Assembly: GCA_016235025.1 (NCBI GenBank)
Contig: JACRMV010000001.1
Coordinates: 496,001-560,000 of the forward strand
Length of the DNA stretch: 64,000 nt
Origin: Rhodocyclales bacterium
GTDB taxonomy: Bacteria > Pseudomonadota > Gammaproteobacteria > Burkholderiales > Rhodocyclaceae
Reading direction: 5' to 3'
The translations under genes and the position numbers were made by a program. The stretch's first letter is position 1, and each line of letters begins with the position of its first letter. Under the pieces are notes generated by a model. It ran no database searches and had not been told where the DNA came from. It saw only the letters and a list, made by a program, of their open reading frames with translations. Positions 41,105-50,488 of the stretch are shown here, in pieces.

Positions 41105-41581
41105 GTGGTGGTCGCCTTAGCTGAACTAGAAAATCTTCAACAGGCCCACGAGCTCATTCGCGCCGGGCTGAGACTGTCCATCATTCGAGGCATGACACGC
41201 ATCGGGACGCGAACATTGCGGCAATGGTGGAAAGATGTTCACGGCGTAAAACCTTCGAACGGGAAATTGCCGGAGACCGTACTGTCCTTCATCAAGGATC
41301 GCGACTCTGCGGCCCGACTGTCGGCATTCGCCGCTCTCCACCAGCGCCTCTTTGCGTCAGACTTGACGACGACCAGTCTGATGACGACGTGGCAAGAATA
41401 TCAGCGGATTTGCGGCCCTCTGGACATCAACGCCGCCTACTTTGCCGCTCGCGACGTGCGGGTGAAGATCGTCATGCTCGTGCCGTGTCAGGTGTGCAAT
41501 GCGGCGTTCATCTACGACGCCGGCAGCAAACATACCGATCATTGTCCGTTTTGCGAAACCAGGGTTGTTGTCGCCGACTAA
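41105..41581 (+). CDS. FlhC-like transfer activator (SetC-like)
   Basis: The FlhC-like frame has ENLQQAHELIRAGLRLSIIR and MTRIGTRTLRQWWKDVHGVK PSNGKLPET (split), as in FlhC, and a C-terminal zinc site CQVCNAAFIYDAGSKHTDHC PFC (split) with four cysteines. A start at GTG 41105 aligns with the FlhC N-terminus; the open frame runs further upstream but is not conserved. The product is about 158 residues. With the FlhD-like protein it should form a DNA-binding activator of the transfer promoters. Start choice is moderately sure. Confidence 0.82.
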   Translation: MVVALAELENLQQAHELIRAGLRLSIIRGMTRIGTRTLRQWWKDVHGVKPSNGKLPETVLSFIKDRDSAARLSAFAALHQRLFASDLTTTSLMTTWQEYQRICGPLDINAAYFAARDVRVKIVMLVPCQVCNAAFIYDAGSKHTDHCPFCETRVVVAD

Positions 41582-41691
41582 GGGTTTCAAGATCGGGGGG
41601 ATGCCAGACAGTGATCGACATTTTTTGAAAAGCTGCCGAGAAGTGCGCTTATCGAGCGGAAATTGGCCAGGGCGATGGCTAGCATCCTCTG

Positions 41692-42189
41692 ATGCTCAAC
41701 CTCATCTATCGGCACCTTGCCAAAAACGCACCCGGTTATCTTTGGCTGCTGGCCATAGGTGTCCTGGCTGGACGGTACCTCGCCGTATCGATCAACGTCT
41801 CGGACTCCCTGTCAGGCAAGGTCTATCTCATTCAAAAGGGAGTCAAGCCTGAACTGGGAGATCTTGCGGCTTTCCGTTACCAGGGTGGGGGTCCCTATGC
41901 GCCTGGAGCGTGGTTCCTCAAGCGAGTCACGGGCATCGCCGGGGCGAACGTGAGTAGTGTCGATCTGGGATCTGGATACGTTGAATTTTTCGTTGACGGA
42001 AAATCCGTTGGACGGGCAAAACCGAAAGCGAAGTCGGGTATTCCCCTGATGCCCGGACCCACGGGAACAATTCCCCCGAGGCACTACTACATGGCCGCAC
42101 CGCATCCGGATAGCCTGGATTCTAGATATGCGCTCGTCGGTTGGGTCGATGACGAGCACGTCATCGGCCGCGCTTTCCAGATTCTTTGA
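41692..42189 (+). CDS. S26-family signal peptidase (TraF/TrhF-type)
   Basis: The 165-residue protein has one N-terminal membrane span (about residues 15-36). The S26 catalytic Ser is in VSDSLSGKVYLIQKG and the general-base Lys is in AWFLKRVTGIAG. Domain length fits plasmid-borne TraF/TrhF proteases, which process pilin or other transfer proteins. It begins the third transfer block and precedes the relaxase by 72 bp. Unlike SXT, where trhF lies near traW-U, it stands before the relaxase here. Confidence 0.88.
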   Translation: MLNLIYRHLAKNAPGYLWLLAIGVLAGRYLAVSINVSDSLSGKVYLIQKGVKPELGDLAAFRYQGGGPYAPGAWFLKRVTGIAGANVSSVDLGSGYVEFFVDGKSVGRAKPKAKSGIPLMPGPTGTIPPRHYYMAAPHPDSLDSRYALVGWVDDEHVIGRAFQIL

Positions 42190-42261
42190 GGTTCCCCGCG
42201 AGCCCTTGCGCTGAAGCCTCCGTAGCAATCGAAGCCGCAGCAATGGCCTGAATGCCTGCTG

Positions 42262-44463
42262 ATGTTCTGGCGAAAAAGGAAATCAGCACCTCTGTCTGAG
42301 CCGTTGCGCGCCGGCGAGTCTATCTACCGCTGGGGCGATGACGAAATTCCCCGTTATCCGCCCTTCATGAAAGGGCTGCCCGTCGTTTCCCCCGAAAAGC
42401 TGCTTGAGACCCAGAAGGAACTGCTGGACAGGATTTCCAACTCGGCCATCGCCACCCCGGAGATTTTTCAGAAGCATTATCTGTCGGCGATAAAGCGCTT
42501 CGCTTCGTTTTCGCATCTGCTGCCGGCGTCGCAGTCGCACCATCATCGAGGGGCAGGGGGCTTGCTGCGACATGCCATCGAGGTGGGCTTGTGGGCGCTT
42601 CAATCCGCGGATCGCGTCCTCTTGCAATCGGCAATTTCACCCAAACACCGACGCGAAATGGAGCCACGCTGGCAACTGGCGGTCTTCCTCGCCGCCCTGT
42701 GCCACGACGCGGGCAAACCTGTCACCGATTTGACCGTGACCAACAAGGATCGCACGTCGACCTGGCATCCGATTACAGATGACCTCCACGTCTGGGCAAC
42801 AAGGCAGGGCATCAACGCCTACTTCCTGGAATGGCGCGAGGGGCGAGGGCGACAGCACACCGCGCTGTCCAGCCTCATCGCAGAACGAATCATTGGAGTC
42901 GAGTCTCTCGCATGGATCGCAGAAGGCGAAACCGAACTGGTGGTCTGGCTGATGGAATCCCTGGCCTGCAATCCCGGCCCGACCAACCTCATCTACGACC
43001 TGGTCATCAAGGCCGATCAAACGAGCGTTGAGCGCGATCTCAAGACGCTCGGGGTAGCCATGGCCGGCTACGACCTGGGTGTGCCCGTAGAGCGCCATCT
43101 GATAGACATCATGCGCAGGTTTGTCCGGGAGGGAGTGTGGCTCGTCAATCAACCTGGGGCAAGACTGTGGAATATGGAGGGACATGTCTACCTGGTGTGG
43201 CCCGCTGCCGGTGAAGAACTGGCTCGCCAGATCAAGGAGGATGGCATGCCGGGAATGCCGCGAACACCGGAAGGCATTCTGGACATGCTGACTGATCGTG
43301 GAATGGCACTGGTTCGGATGGATGCCCGATCCGAGGATCGCTACTGGAAAATTGCTCCTGCCGTTCTCGCGGAGAAAATCCCGGACATCCGGCTGACGGC
43401 CATCCGATTGCGTGACGAGGCCATGGTGTCCTCCGTACCCCTTTCGTCGGCTGCGGGGCGCATCATCAACGCGGAAGCGGATGCCAGCAGTCTGCCGGCG
43501 TCGGTGGTGGTCGAGGTGCAGCACGCCGGCGAGGAGATGCAGAGCAACACGTCCTCCTCCGGTAACACCGTATCGGCGACGACATCTCGCGACTCGGATC
43601 CACCTCAAGATTCTTCACGGCCAGTCAGTTCGGCGAAACCCCCACCGGCAATCACCCGCAATCAGGAGGTTCGACTTGAGCCGGGGCCGGGTACCGAGCA
43701 GATGGAAGCGATCAAGCTCGATGGCGCCATTGGCGAAGCCCTGAAAGCCCTGGCACAGGACATCAAGGCAAGAGACAAGAAATGGGGCATTGATGCCATT
43801 CCTGACCAGGATGGACATGTTTGTCTCCGCTGGCCCGATGCCTTTGCCGGGTATGGGCTGACGCCAAAAACGGTGCTCGACCAATTGGCCGACCGGGGCT
43901 GGTTGGTAATCGACCCCATGAGTCCGTTGAAACGTACCATCCCCAAGGAATTCGGGGATGGTGTTCATAACGCCGTTCGCCTGGGCCTTGAAATCAGCAA
44001 GATTTTTCTTCTCGAATCGGGAATGAGCGATGGCGGCGAAGTTAGCCAATCGCCAGAAATCCAGGCGCATCCGCAGGCTACGCCGCCTGCAAAGCAAGTA
44101 ACGGCGCGAAAATCGCCAGACACCGAGAAAGCAGGGGCGAAACAGCGCGTGAAGCCGAGCCCGGCGCCTACGCCATTAACCGAGGGGGCAAACCATACTG
44201 GGAGTACCCGGGATGGTCATCCAGCAAACGACATCACGAAATCTGCCCAGGGCGCCCCGACGATCGAGGCCCTGTTGGCCGTCCTTCGATCCCTTGAGAT
44301 CGCGCCCCAGCAAGACGGCTTCTGTCAGATCCCCAAGATAGAGGCCATGAGAGCATGCAAACGCCACGGACTGAAAGTCAATCACCGCCTGCTCTGGAAA
44401 TTCGATGAACTCAAGTCGGGTTTGCTGGAACTGATGGAAGACAAGATCAAATTCAAACCCTGA
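42262..44463 (+). CDS. traI: MOBH relaxase TraI (TraI_2 domain)
   Basis: The 733-residue relaxase nicks oriT and covalently pilots the transferred strand. The N-terminal TraI_2/HD-like catalytic domain (about residues 30-310) contains LLPASQSHHHRGAGGLLRHA and LAALCHDAGKP, the His/Asp set of MOBH relaxases. A Ser/Pro-rich, low-complexity linker follows (residues 400-480). A C-terminal TraI_2_C/DUF1528-like domain (about 490-600) contains WGIDAIPDQDGHVCLRWPDA, and a short winged domain ends the protein. The length is close to SXT TraI. It is unusual that the coupling protein gene traD is 38 kb away rather than adjacent. Confidence 0.93.
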   Translation: MFWRKRKSAPLSEPLRAGESIYRWGDDEIPRYPPFMKGLPVVSPEKLLETQKELLDRISNSAIATPEIFQKHYLSAIKRFASFSHLLPASQSHHHRGAGGLLRHAIEVGLWALQSADRVLLQSAISPKHRREMEPRWQLAVFLAALCHDAGKPVTDLTVTNKDRTSTWHPITDDLHVWATRQGINAYFLEWREGRGRQHTALSSLIAERIIGVESLAWIAEGETELVVWLMESLACNPGPTNLIYDLVIKADQTSVERDLKTLGVAMAGYDLGVPVERHLIDIMRRFVREGVWLVNQPGARLWNMEGHVYLVWPAAGEELARQIKEDGMPGMPRTPEGILDMLTDRGMALVRMDARSEDRYWKIAPAVLAEKIPDIRLTAIRLRDEAMVSSVPLSSAAGRIINAEADASSLPASVVVEVQHAGEEMQSNTSSSGNTVSATTSRDSDPPQDSSRPVSSAKPPPAITRNQEVRLEPGPGTEQMEAIKLDGAIGEALKALAQDIKARDKKWGIDAIPDQDGHVCLRWPDAFAGYGLTPKTVLDQLADRGWLVIDPMSPLKRTIPKEFGDGVHNAVRLGLEISKIFLLESGMSDGGEVSQSPEIQAHPQATPPAKQVTARKSPDTEKAGAKQRVKPSPAPTPLTEGANHTGSTRDGHPANDITKSAQGAPTIEALLAVLRSLEIAPQQDGFCQIPKIEAMRACKRHGLKVNHRLLWKFDELKSGLLELMEDKIKFKP

Positions 44464-44531
44464 TTTGAAAAGCGCACGGAGTGTGTGCTTTTGGCGGCTG
44501 ATTCCGAAAACGTAAATGCCATCATCGACGG

Positions 44532-45155
44532 ATGCGATATGCGTTTCTGGTGACCCTGCCTTGCCTGCTGCTCATCTCCCGTTGCGCACTGGCGAATGAC
44601 CTGGGCGTCGTCGGCCCGACCTACGAGATTGTGGAGCGGGATCTCATCGAAGTCATGAAGGACAAATTTCGCCGAATGGAGAAAAGCGGCGAGCTGGCCA
44701 GGCTGCAGGAGAACTACAGGCAGCGGGTTATCGAGACCGTTGAAAAACCCAAGCCCGTCCACGGAGTCAGCACCACGGAAACAGCTCGCACGTTCTACGT
44801 CGATCCGACCTGGACGCTGGACAGAAATGTCGTGGACGAGCAGGGCAAGCTCCTGTTCCCGGCCGGAACGAAAGTCAATCCGCTCGACTATGCACCGCTT
44901 ACCCAATACCTGCTGTTCTTCGATCAGCGGGAAAAGACTCAGGTCGCCTTCGCCAGGCGCTTTGTCGAACAGTCAAAGGCACGGGTGAAGCCCATTCTCG
45001 TCGGGGGCGAGCCGCTCAAGCTGATGCGCCAATGGAAGCGGGAGGTGTTCTATGACCAGGGCGGGGTGCTCAGCCGGAAATTCCTGCTGAAGCAATCCCC
45101 GGCGATCGTCAGTCAGGAAGGCAGGAGGTTGCGCATTGATGAAATTCATCCATAG
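44532..45155 (+). CDS. traW: Pilus assembly protein TraW
   Basis: The 207-residue periplasmic protein has a signal peptide (about residues 1-22, MRYAFLVTLPCLLLISRCAL AN split), then DLGVVGPTYEIVERDLIEVM and a C-terminal part with TFYVDPTWTLDRNVVDEQGK LLFPAGTKVNPLDY (split), diagnostic of TraW. TraW acts with TrbC, TraU and TraF in pilus assembly. It overlaps traU by 20 bp. Confidence 0.92.
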   Translation: MRYAFLVTLPCLLLISRCALANDLGVVGPTYEIVERDLIEVMKDKFRRMEKSGELARLQENYRQRVIETVEKPKPVHGVSTTETARTFYVDPTWTLDRNVVDEQGKLLFPAGTKVNPLDYAPLTQYLLFFDQREKTQVAFARRFVEQSKARVKPILVGGEPLKLMRQWKREVFYDQGGVLSRKFLLKQSPAIVSQEGRRLRIDEIHP

Positions 45156-46149
45156 CATTCTCTTGCTGCTGGCGACGGTGCTATTGAGTCTCCCGTCCCA
45201 CGCTGCAACCTGCAAGGGAAAGTTCGCCAATCCGATCACGGATATCTGCTGGTCCTGCATGTTCCCCTTGCGAATAGCGGGTATCACGCTGGCATCTCTC
45301 GATCAGGAAGACACCCCCAATCCAGGCGGAAACCCGGCGTGCTTCTGCGGTAATCCCCCCAAGCTCGGCTTGAAGGTCAGTTTCTGGGAACCGGTACGTC
45401 GGGTGGATGTGGTTCGGAAGCCTTTTTGCATGGTGAGTCTCGGCGGTGTCGATATCGATCCCGGGTTCGATGCCCCGGTGGCCAGCCGGTACCGGCGTGA
45501 CGGGCAGGACCAGTCCTCGTTCTATCAGGTGCATTGGTATGTCGACCCGATCATCTATTACCTGCAGGCGGTTCTGGACAATAGCTGTCTGGAGCAGCAA
45601 GGCTTTGATGTTGCCTACCTGACCGAGCTCGACCCGCTGTGGAAGGACGATGAGCTCACCCGGCTTCTGAATCCTGATGTCTATCTGTTTGGCAACCTTC
45701 CTGCCCGTGCCGCGTGCGCAGCCGATTGCGTCACCGCAACCGCCGGTTTTCCCAATAACACCTTCTTCTGGTGCGCCGGCTGTCAGGGAAATCTCTATCC
45801 GCTGAACGGCAATGTCCAGGCCCATGTAGGGGGCGTGCAGGCATCTAGTCTGGAGGTCTATCGGATCATCGCCAAGATGCACCGCGAGGGGCTGATGTGG
45901 GCCGCTTCCGGCGAGGACGGCCTGTGTGGCTATTACCCGCAGCCGGTGATGGACAAGACGGGCTACAAGTACCACATGCTGTATCCGGTGCCGCAGACAT
46001 CGAAGATCGCCGGAAAGTGCTGTCAACCGCTGGGGCGCAGCACGATTCTGTGGGGGGCGGGCAAGGAGTTTCCCTATGAAGGGGAAGACTTCTCCTATCA
46101 GATCTTTCGCAAGCGCAATTGTTGTCAGGGGGCGGCGGCGCTGAATTGA
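45136..46149 (+). CDS. traU: Pilus assembly and DNA transfer protein TraU
   Basis: The 337-residue Cys-rich periplasmic protein starts with a signal peptide (MMKFIHSILLLLATVLLSLP SHA split). It contains the TraU motifs CKGKFANPITDICWSCMFPL RIAG (split), NPACFCGNPPKLGLKVSFWE and KCCQPLGRSTILWGAGKEFP. About 20 cysteines imply heavy disulfide bonding, which matches the DsbC-like protein in the second block. TraU promotes efficient DNA transfer and pilus function. The order traW-traU-trbC matches F. Confidence 0.94.
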   Translation: MMKFIHSILLLLATVLLSLPSHAATCKGKFANPITDICWSCMFPLRIAGITLASLDQEDTPNPGGNPACFCGNPPKLGLKVSFWEPVRRVDVVRKPFCMVSLGGVDIDPGFDAPVASRYRRDGQDQSSFYQVHWYVDPIIYYLQAVLDNSCLEQQGFDVAYLTELDPLWKDDELTRLLNPDVYLFGNLPARAACAADCVTATAGFPNNTFFWCAGCQGNLYPLNGNVQAHVGGVQASSLEVYRIIAKMHREGLMWAASGEDGLCGYYPQPVMDKTGYKYHMLYPVPQTSKIAGKCCQPLGRSTILWGAGKEFPYEGEDFSYQIFRKRNCCQGAAALN

Positions 46150-46151
46150 AG

Positions 46152-46895
46152 ATGCGTAGTCCCTCAATGTCGATTCGTGCCACGTTCCTCCCCTTGGCCC
46201 TGCTGCTGGCGGCATCCCTGTCGCTGGCGCAGGGCACTCTTTTTGAGAAAAACGAATCGAATCGATTGCCGACCTCGGTTGAGATTGAACTCGCCCGCCA
46301 TAAAACACAGGAAGCGCTGAATCGCTTGCCCGATGCGCCAGTGATCCAGCAGCAGTTTGGCGGTGTCATGCCCAGAGTCGAAGCGATGCCGCGTCCATTA
46401 ACGCCGGCCCCGGACATCGCGAGCATTGCCGAGAAATTCAAGAGCCTGGGCCGAGGACTCGCATCCCAGAAAGGGACAGCGCCCGATCTGATGGTGTTCG
46501 TCTCGCTCTCCATGCCCAAAGAGGCGCTGGCTCGCATCATCGATCAGTCCGAGCGCACGGGAGCGACACTGGTGTTTCGGGGCTTGAAGGGCGATTCCAT
46601 GACAAAGATGGGCGAGGAGATCCATGCGCTCATCGGCAATCGCACGGTCTCCGCCGCCATTCATCCGCCGGCATTCCAGCAATTCACCATCACTCGGGTT
46701 CCGGTGGTGGTTATCGCCCGGGCGGAAGCCGGCAGTGTCATGGAGGATGGCTGCTCAAAACCGGACACCTTCATCAAGGTCACCGGGGATGTCACGCTGG
46801 ATTACGCCCTGGACCATATCGAGCGCAAGAGTCCGGACTGGGCAGCGATAGCGCGAGGCTTCCGGGCACGCCTCAGTGGAGCGGCATTCCAGTGA
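46152..46895 (+). CDS. trbC: Pilus assembly protein TrbC (F-type)
   Basis: The ATG at 46152 follows the traU stop by 2 bp and leads into a signal peptide (MSIRATFLPLALLLAASLSL AQ, from the second Met). The 247-residue protein carries the TrbC-type domain: PDLMVFVSLSMPKEALARII, GATLVFRGLKGDSMTKMGEE and PPAFQQFTITRVPVVVIARA. TrbC interacts with TraW and TraU in F pilus assembly. It overlaps the next gene by 4 bp. Confidence 0.88.
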   Translation: MRSPSMSIRATFLPLALLLAASLSLAQGTLFEKNESNRLPTSVEIELARHKTQEALNRLPDAPVIQQQFGGVMPRVEAMPRPLTPAPDIASIAEKFKSLGRGLASQKGTAPDLMVFVSLSMPKEALARIIDQSERTGATLVFRGLKGDSMTKMGEEIHALIGNRTVSAAIHPPAFQQFTITRVPVVVIARAEAGSVMEDGCSKPDTFIKVTGDVTLDYALDHIERKSPDWAAIARGFRARLSGAAFQ

Positions 46896-48001
46896 GACGG
46901 GCATTTACCCTCGCAGTGTTCGTGCTGACGCCGTGGCTGGCAATGGCCGATCAGAACGGTGCGTTCACCGACGGGAAATCGCTTGGCGCCTCGCTCAATC
47001 AACAAAATCGAGATGCCATCACTGCCAGAAACATCGAGAACAAGATTCCCGCGTATGGGCAGTCGGCTGCTGAGGCCACGTATTTTCAGGGGGGAAGGGG
47101 GGATACGGTAGGGCCTGGAATGACCAGGGTATCAACCTGTTCGACGCTGACGCCTGACAGTGATTCCATCAAGCGCCAGGAATGCGAGGCAGTCAATTTT
47201 CTTGCGCGCAACCCTGATATTCGCCCTCAATTCTCCATCACCGGAAACGACTCCATGATTCTGGGGGCCAAGAACGCCCGAGCCAATGCGGAGAGCGCAT
47301 TTCAATCGATTGGCATTGCCGGAGGCACGGGTAGCAGCACCCAATGCCAGACCAGAACGGAAACAACGCCGGCACAGTTCATCACCGAGACCTGCTCGTC
47401 GCCGAGAGAAATCGGGACAGAGCAATGCACCATGGGGCGCGTCATCAACGTCGACACAGATGCGAACTTTCAATGCGATCAGACGATGAATGCCTATGAG
47501 AACTTGCAGTGTCGCCGAGGAAGTACCGTAACAATCGGATTCGGCCAATGTACGCCGGGTGCATGGCTGGGCCGGGCTGCTTACGTGGATTGCAGCTGGT
47601 GCATCGATCCCTACATGGCCATGAATATCTTTTGTGGCGGCGACGGCCATTCCTATGACGTGGAGCCCTACCGATCCTACGACGGGGTGAATCGTTACGA
47701 CTACAACTGGATTGGATATCCATGGAATGGGAGCTACGGGTTGTTTCATGTTCCCGTTGCGCCCGGTCAGTCGGTCACCGATTACTACGTCAGCAATCTG
47801 GGGTTCGGCTGCAACCTGTACGTGTACTACAGCGTGAGTTGCAACGGGACCACATGCACTCCTTCGATGCGCAACGTGAGTGCCGGCTGCAATTCCTCCG
47901 GCGGGACGGGTGTTGGCTCCCCGCTGGCACTGCCGATCACCAGGACGGTCAGCAACTGGACATCGGATCAGTGCGCCGCATTGAAATTGCGCACTCAATG
48001 A
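46892..48001 (+). CDS. TraN-like mating-pair stabilisation protein, N-terminal part (split gene)
   Basis: The 369-residue secreted protein starts at GTG 46892 with a signal peptide (MRRAFTLAVFVLTPWLAMA). The N-terminal half resembles TraN (GMTRVSTCSTLTPDSDSIKR, QECEAVNFLARNPDIRPQFS). A Cys- and Tyr-rich region with short repeats follows, without the long C-terminal domain of TraN. The frame stops at 47999-48001, exactly where the next gene begins in an ATGA overlap. In F, TraN is one ~600-residue outer-membrane adhesin that recognises recipient OmpA. Here the two parts have separate signals. Confidence 0.82.
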   Translation: MRRAFTLAVFVLTPWLAMADQNGAFTDGKSLGASLNQQNRDAITARNIENKIPAYGQSAAEATYFQGGRGDTVGPGMTRVSTCSTLTPDSDSIKRQECEAVNFLARNPDIRPQFSITGNDSMILGAKNARANAESAFQSIGIAGGTGSSTQCQTRTETTPAQFITETCSSPREIGTEQCTMGRVINVDTDANFQCDQTMNAYENLQCRRGSTVTIGFGQCTPGAWLGRAAYVDCSWCIDPYMAMNIFCGGDGHSYDVEPYRSYDGVNRYDYNWIGYPWNGSYGLFHVPVAPGQSVTDYYVSNLGFGCNLYVYYSVSCNGTTCTPSMRNVSAGCNSSGGTGVGSPLALPITRTVSNWTSDQCAALKLRTQ

Positions 48002-49605
48002 AAACGATTGCCCTTCTGCTGGTCCTGGGCGTCATCAATAGCGTCTTCGCCGCAGAGTGCCAGCTGTCGGGATCCGTTTGTGTCGACACGTCCCCAAGCA
48101 AGAACATTTCCGGCGTTCCCGTCACGTTGGCGGAGGTCGGCGGATGCTGGGAGTACGAGGATACCTACACCTGCATAAAACCAAACGCCGTCAATTACTG
48201 CCAGCCATTCGTCAACGCACAGCCTCAGTGCTGGCAAACATACTCGCAGTGCGCGCAGATGGACACTCTGTTCAATTCCGGGTGCATGAAATTCACGCAA
48301 ACATGGCGATGCAACGATCAGACAATGCCAACGCCAGCCAATACGATCCGGCTTGACGATACCTATACGCTGCTGTCGAGTGATTTCGACCCGGGGCCAT
48401 GCGCGTCGCTGGCCAGTAACCCAAGTTGCCAGATTGCCGAGAGCACGTGCATCTCGACTACCCCTCCATCCCTGCCACCTGGCATAACCCCATCCCAGGT
48501 CGCTCCTGACGGCTGCTATCAGAAGCAGAACGTGTATGCCTGCTTCACGGGACGATCGGATACCACCGAGTGTGACGGCTATGCATCAAACCCGAACTGC
48601 ACTCTGGAATCGTCATCCTGCAATCCCGCCGACGATATAAATGGGCAATGCACATTCGAGCAGATGACATTCCGTTGCATGTCTCAACCTGGTCAGACCA
48701 ACACCATCACGGATTGCTCGGGGCAACTGTTCTGCCAGAACGGAAACTGCTTCGACAAGGGCTATACCGGCGACACGGACTTCGCTCGATCCGTGGCCTT
48801 GATGGAAGCCGCACGGGAGGCGGGCGTCTATGGTGCTGAAACAGAAATCTTCAAAGGCTTTGACTCACGATGCCGGATCAAGCTGTTCGGCCTGGCTAAT
48901 TGCTGCAAGAAAAGCAGTGGCGGGGGAGGGTTTTCCAATTTCAACCTGCTGGGTTCGGCGCTGAGCGCCGGCGGTCAAGTGCTGGATGTCGGGTCATCCT
49001 ACGTTTATGACGCTCTCTACGATGGATCCACATTGCAGCAGGGGTTGGGCGCTGCATTGGGTGTGCTGGGTGCCGATGGTCTGTTCAATCCATCCTTCAG
49101 CTTCTACGGGTTTTCGTTTGAATTTCTACCCAGCCAGGGATTCATCTTCACGGGATTTGATCCAACCACATTGGCCATTCAGATTGGCGTGATGATTCTT
49201 CAGGACCTCTTGTCGTGCGAGCAGCAGGAGCAGATCCTCGCCATGCGCTCCGGTCAGAATCTCTGCCACGAAATAGGAACCTATTGCTCCAGTGAGCTCA
49301 AGCTTCTGTTCATCAAGATTTGCATTGAGCATACCAAGTCATATTGCTGCTACAACAGTCGGCTGGCAAGAATCCTCAATGAACAGGGGCGGGGGCAGAT
49401 TGGCAAGGGATGGGGTGGCGCGGAAAGCCCGAATTGCTCCGGTTTCACACAGACAGAATTTGCTGCCCTCGACTTCTCGAGAATCGATCTGTCCGAATTC
49501 ACGGCCGAAATCATGGCGAACATCAAGATGCCAAACGTCGGCACCTCAAGCCAGCAAGTTCAGACCTCGGTTCAGCAGAAAGTCCAGAACTACTACCAGA
49601 GGTGA
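47998..49605 (+). CDS. traN: TraN-like mating-pair stabilisation protein, C-terminal part (split gene)
   Basis: The ATG at 47998 overlaps the preceding stop by 4 bp. The 535-residue product begins with its own signal peptide (MKTIALLLVLGVINSVFAAE). Cys-rich repeats of the TraN type follow, including CWEYEDTYTCIKPNAVNYC, CYQKQNVYACFTGRSDTTEC and CTFEQMTFRCMSQPGQTNTI. The C-terminal hallmark is CCYNSRLARILNEQGRGQIG with KGWGGAESPNCSGF. This is the conserved part of TraN. A second independent signal peptide suggests a true two-subunit form rather than a chance stop in one gene. Confidence 0.85.
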   Translation: MKTIALLLVLGVINSVFAAECQLSGSVCVDTSPSKNISGVPVTLAEVGGCWEYEDTYTCIKPNAVNYCQPFVNAQPQCWQTYSQCAQMDTLFNSGCMKFTQTWRCNDQTMPTPANTIRLDDTYTLLSSDFDPGPCASLASNPSCQIAESTCISTTPPSLPPGITPSQVAPDGCYQKQNVYACFTGRSDTTECDGYASNPNCTLESSSCNPADDINGQCTFEQMTFRCMSQPGQTNTITDCSGQLFCQNGNCFDKGYTGDTDFARSVALMEAAREAGVYGAETEIFKGFDSRCRIKLFGLANCCKKSSGGGGFSNFNLLGSALSAGGQVLDVGSSYVYDALYDGSTLQQGLGAALGVLGADGLFNPSFSFYGFSFEFLPSQGFIFTGFDPTTLAIQIGVMILQDLLSCEQQEQILAMRSGQNLCHEIGTYCSSELKLLFIKICIEHTKSYCCYNSRLARILNEQGRGQIGKGWGGAESPNCSGFTQTEFAALDFSRIDLSEFTAEIMANIKMPNVGTSSQQVQTSVQQKVQNYYQR

Positions 49606-49607
49606 GT

Positions 49608-50012
49608 ATGCGGATATTCAGAGCCCCGGCCTTCTTGATTGTCATGGTGCTTTCGGCCAGCAGCTCGGCAGCGGAGTACTCCAGCATCAAGCAGTTGCTC
49701 CTCGCAGCGATAGATGCCTCCGACGGTCGGACGAGTGGTTTCATCCTTGGCCAGATCGCCGATAAATTCAAGAGAACGACTGGATCATCGGCGCCAATCA
49801 TGGCCGAGGTATCCACGATCAGGAGTTTCAAACAGGAAGGCTGCAAGCGCCTCAACGTGCGCCTTACTCAAAGCGGGGTTGCGACCTCGGAAGGCAGGAC
49901 TGCCGAGTTCGGGATGGATTACGGTTTGAACCTTTGCCGGAATGGCAGCCCGCCGACAGAAGGGATGGACCTTGAACAGGCTGGGAAGGTGCTTGAGAGG
50001 CAGTTTCACTAA
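49608..50012 (+). CDS. Periplasmic protein at the end of the traN block
   Basis: The ATG at 49608, two bases after the traN stop, starts a signal peptide (MRIFRAPAFLIVMVLSASSS A split). The 134-residue product continues with EYSSIKQLLLAAIDASDGRT and a small domain ending CKRLNVRLTQSGVATSEGRT. It is not a recognised family. Its immediate position after traN and export signal indicate a transfer-related envelope protein. It is the last rightward gene of the element. Confidence 0.65.
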   Translation: MRIFRAPAFLIVMVLSASSSAAEYSSIKQLLLAAIDASDGRTSGFILGQIADKFKRTTGSSAPIMAEVSTIRSFKQEGCKRLNVRLTQSGVATSEGRTAEFGMDYGLNLCRNGSPPTEGMDLEQAGKVLERQFH

Positions 50013-50059
50013 CGGCTTTGTTGCAACTGACAAATCGAGGAATCGGGGCCTGAGCCTGG

Positions 50060-50488
50060 CTATTCAAGCATTTTCGATACTTCCGCTATCAGGGAGCCGG
50101 CCAGATCGCATAGCTCCGTGATGGCGGACTCATCTACTTCCAGAAATCCCTCGTACTCAGCCAGATTCCGCTTCTGATGAGCGGCATCCAGCACTCGCCA
50201 GCGGGGCGCAGGCCAATTCAAGGTATGCGTGAGACACTGGAACACGGTGTATCGGTTTTCGCTGCGATAGCCATGCCAGCGAAGGGCGGTCAAGGCAGCC
50301 GCGTGGGCGGCGTTGTAGGCGCTGGTGAAGCGACCTTCAATGGAGAGTTTTGTCAGTCGAGCATCTTCCAGACGGGTTCTCGCCATCGCCAACATCCGCT
50401 TTGCCTCGGCTTCGTTGCGCGGTTCGGCCTTGAGTTGGCCGATGCGAACCAGATTATCGAGCGCGGGCAAGCTCATGGGCATCTCCAA
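50060..50488 (-). CDS. HEPN-domain toxin of a HEPN/MNT pair
   Basis: The 142-residue all-helical protein starts near MEMPMSLPALDNLVRIGQLK; the first or third Met are both possible starts. It contains RTRLEDARLTKLSIEGRFTS AYNAAHAAALTALRWHGYRS (split) and the motif HQKRNLAEYEGF, in the place of the catalytic R-x4-6-H/Y motif of HEPN RNases. It overlaps the C-terminal end of the MNT gene, as is usual for HEPN/MNT toxin-antitoxin pairs. HEPN toxins cut RNA, and the nucleotidyltransferase partner modifies and silences them. Confidence 0.78.
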   Translation of the reverse strand: MEMPMSLPALDNLVRIGQLKAEPRNEAEAKRMLAMARTRLEDARLTKLSIEGRFTSAYNAAHAAALTALRWHGYRSENRYTVFQCLTHTLNWPAPRWRVLDAAHQKRNLAEYEGFLEVDESAITELCDLAGSLIAEVSKMLE

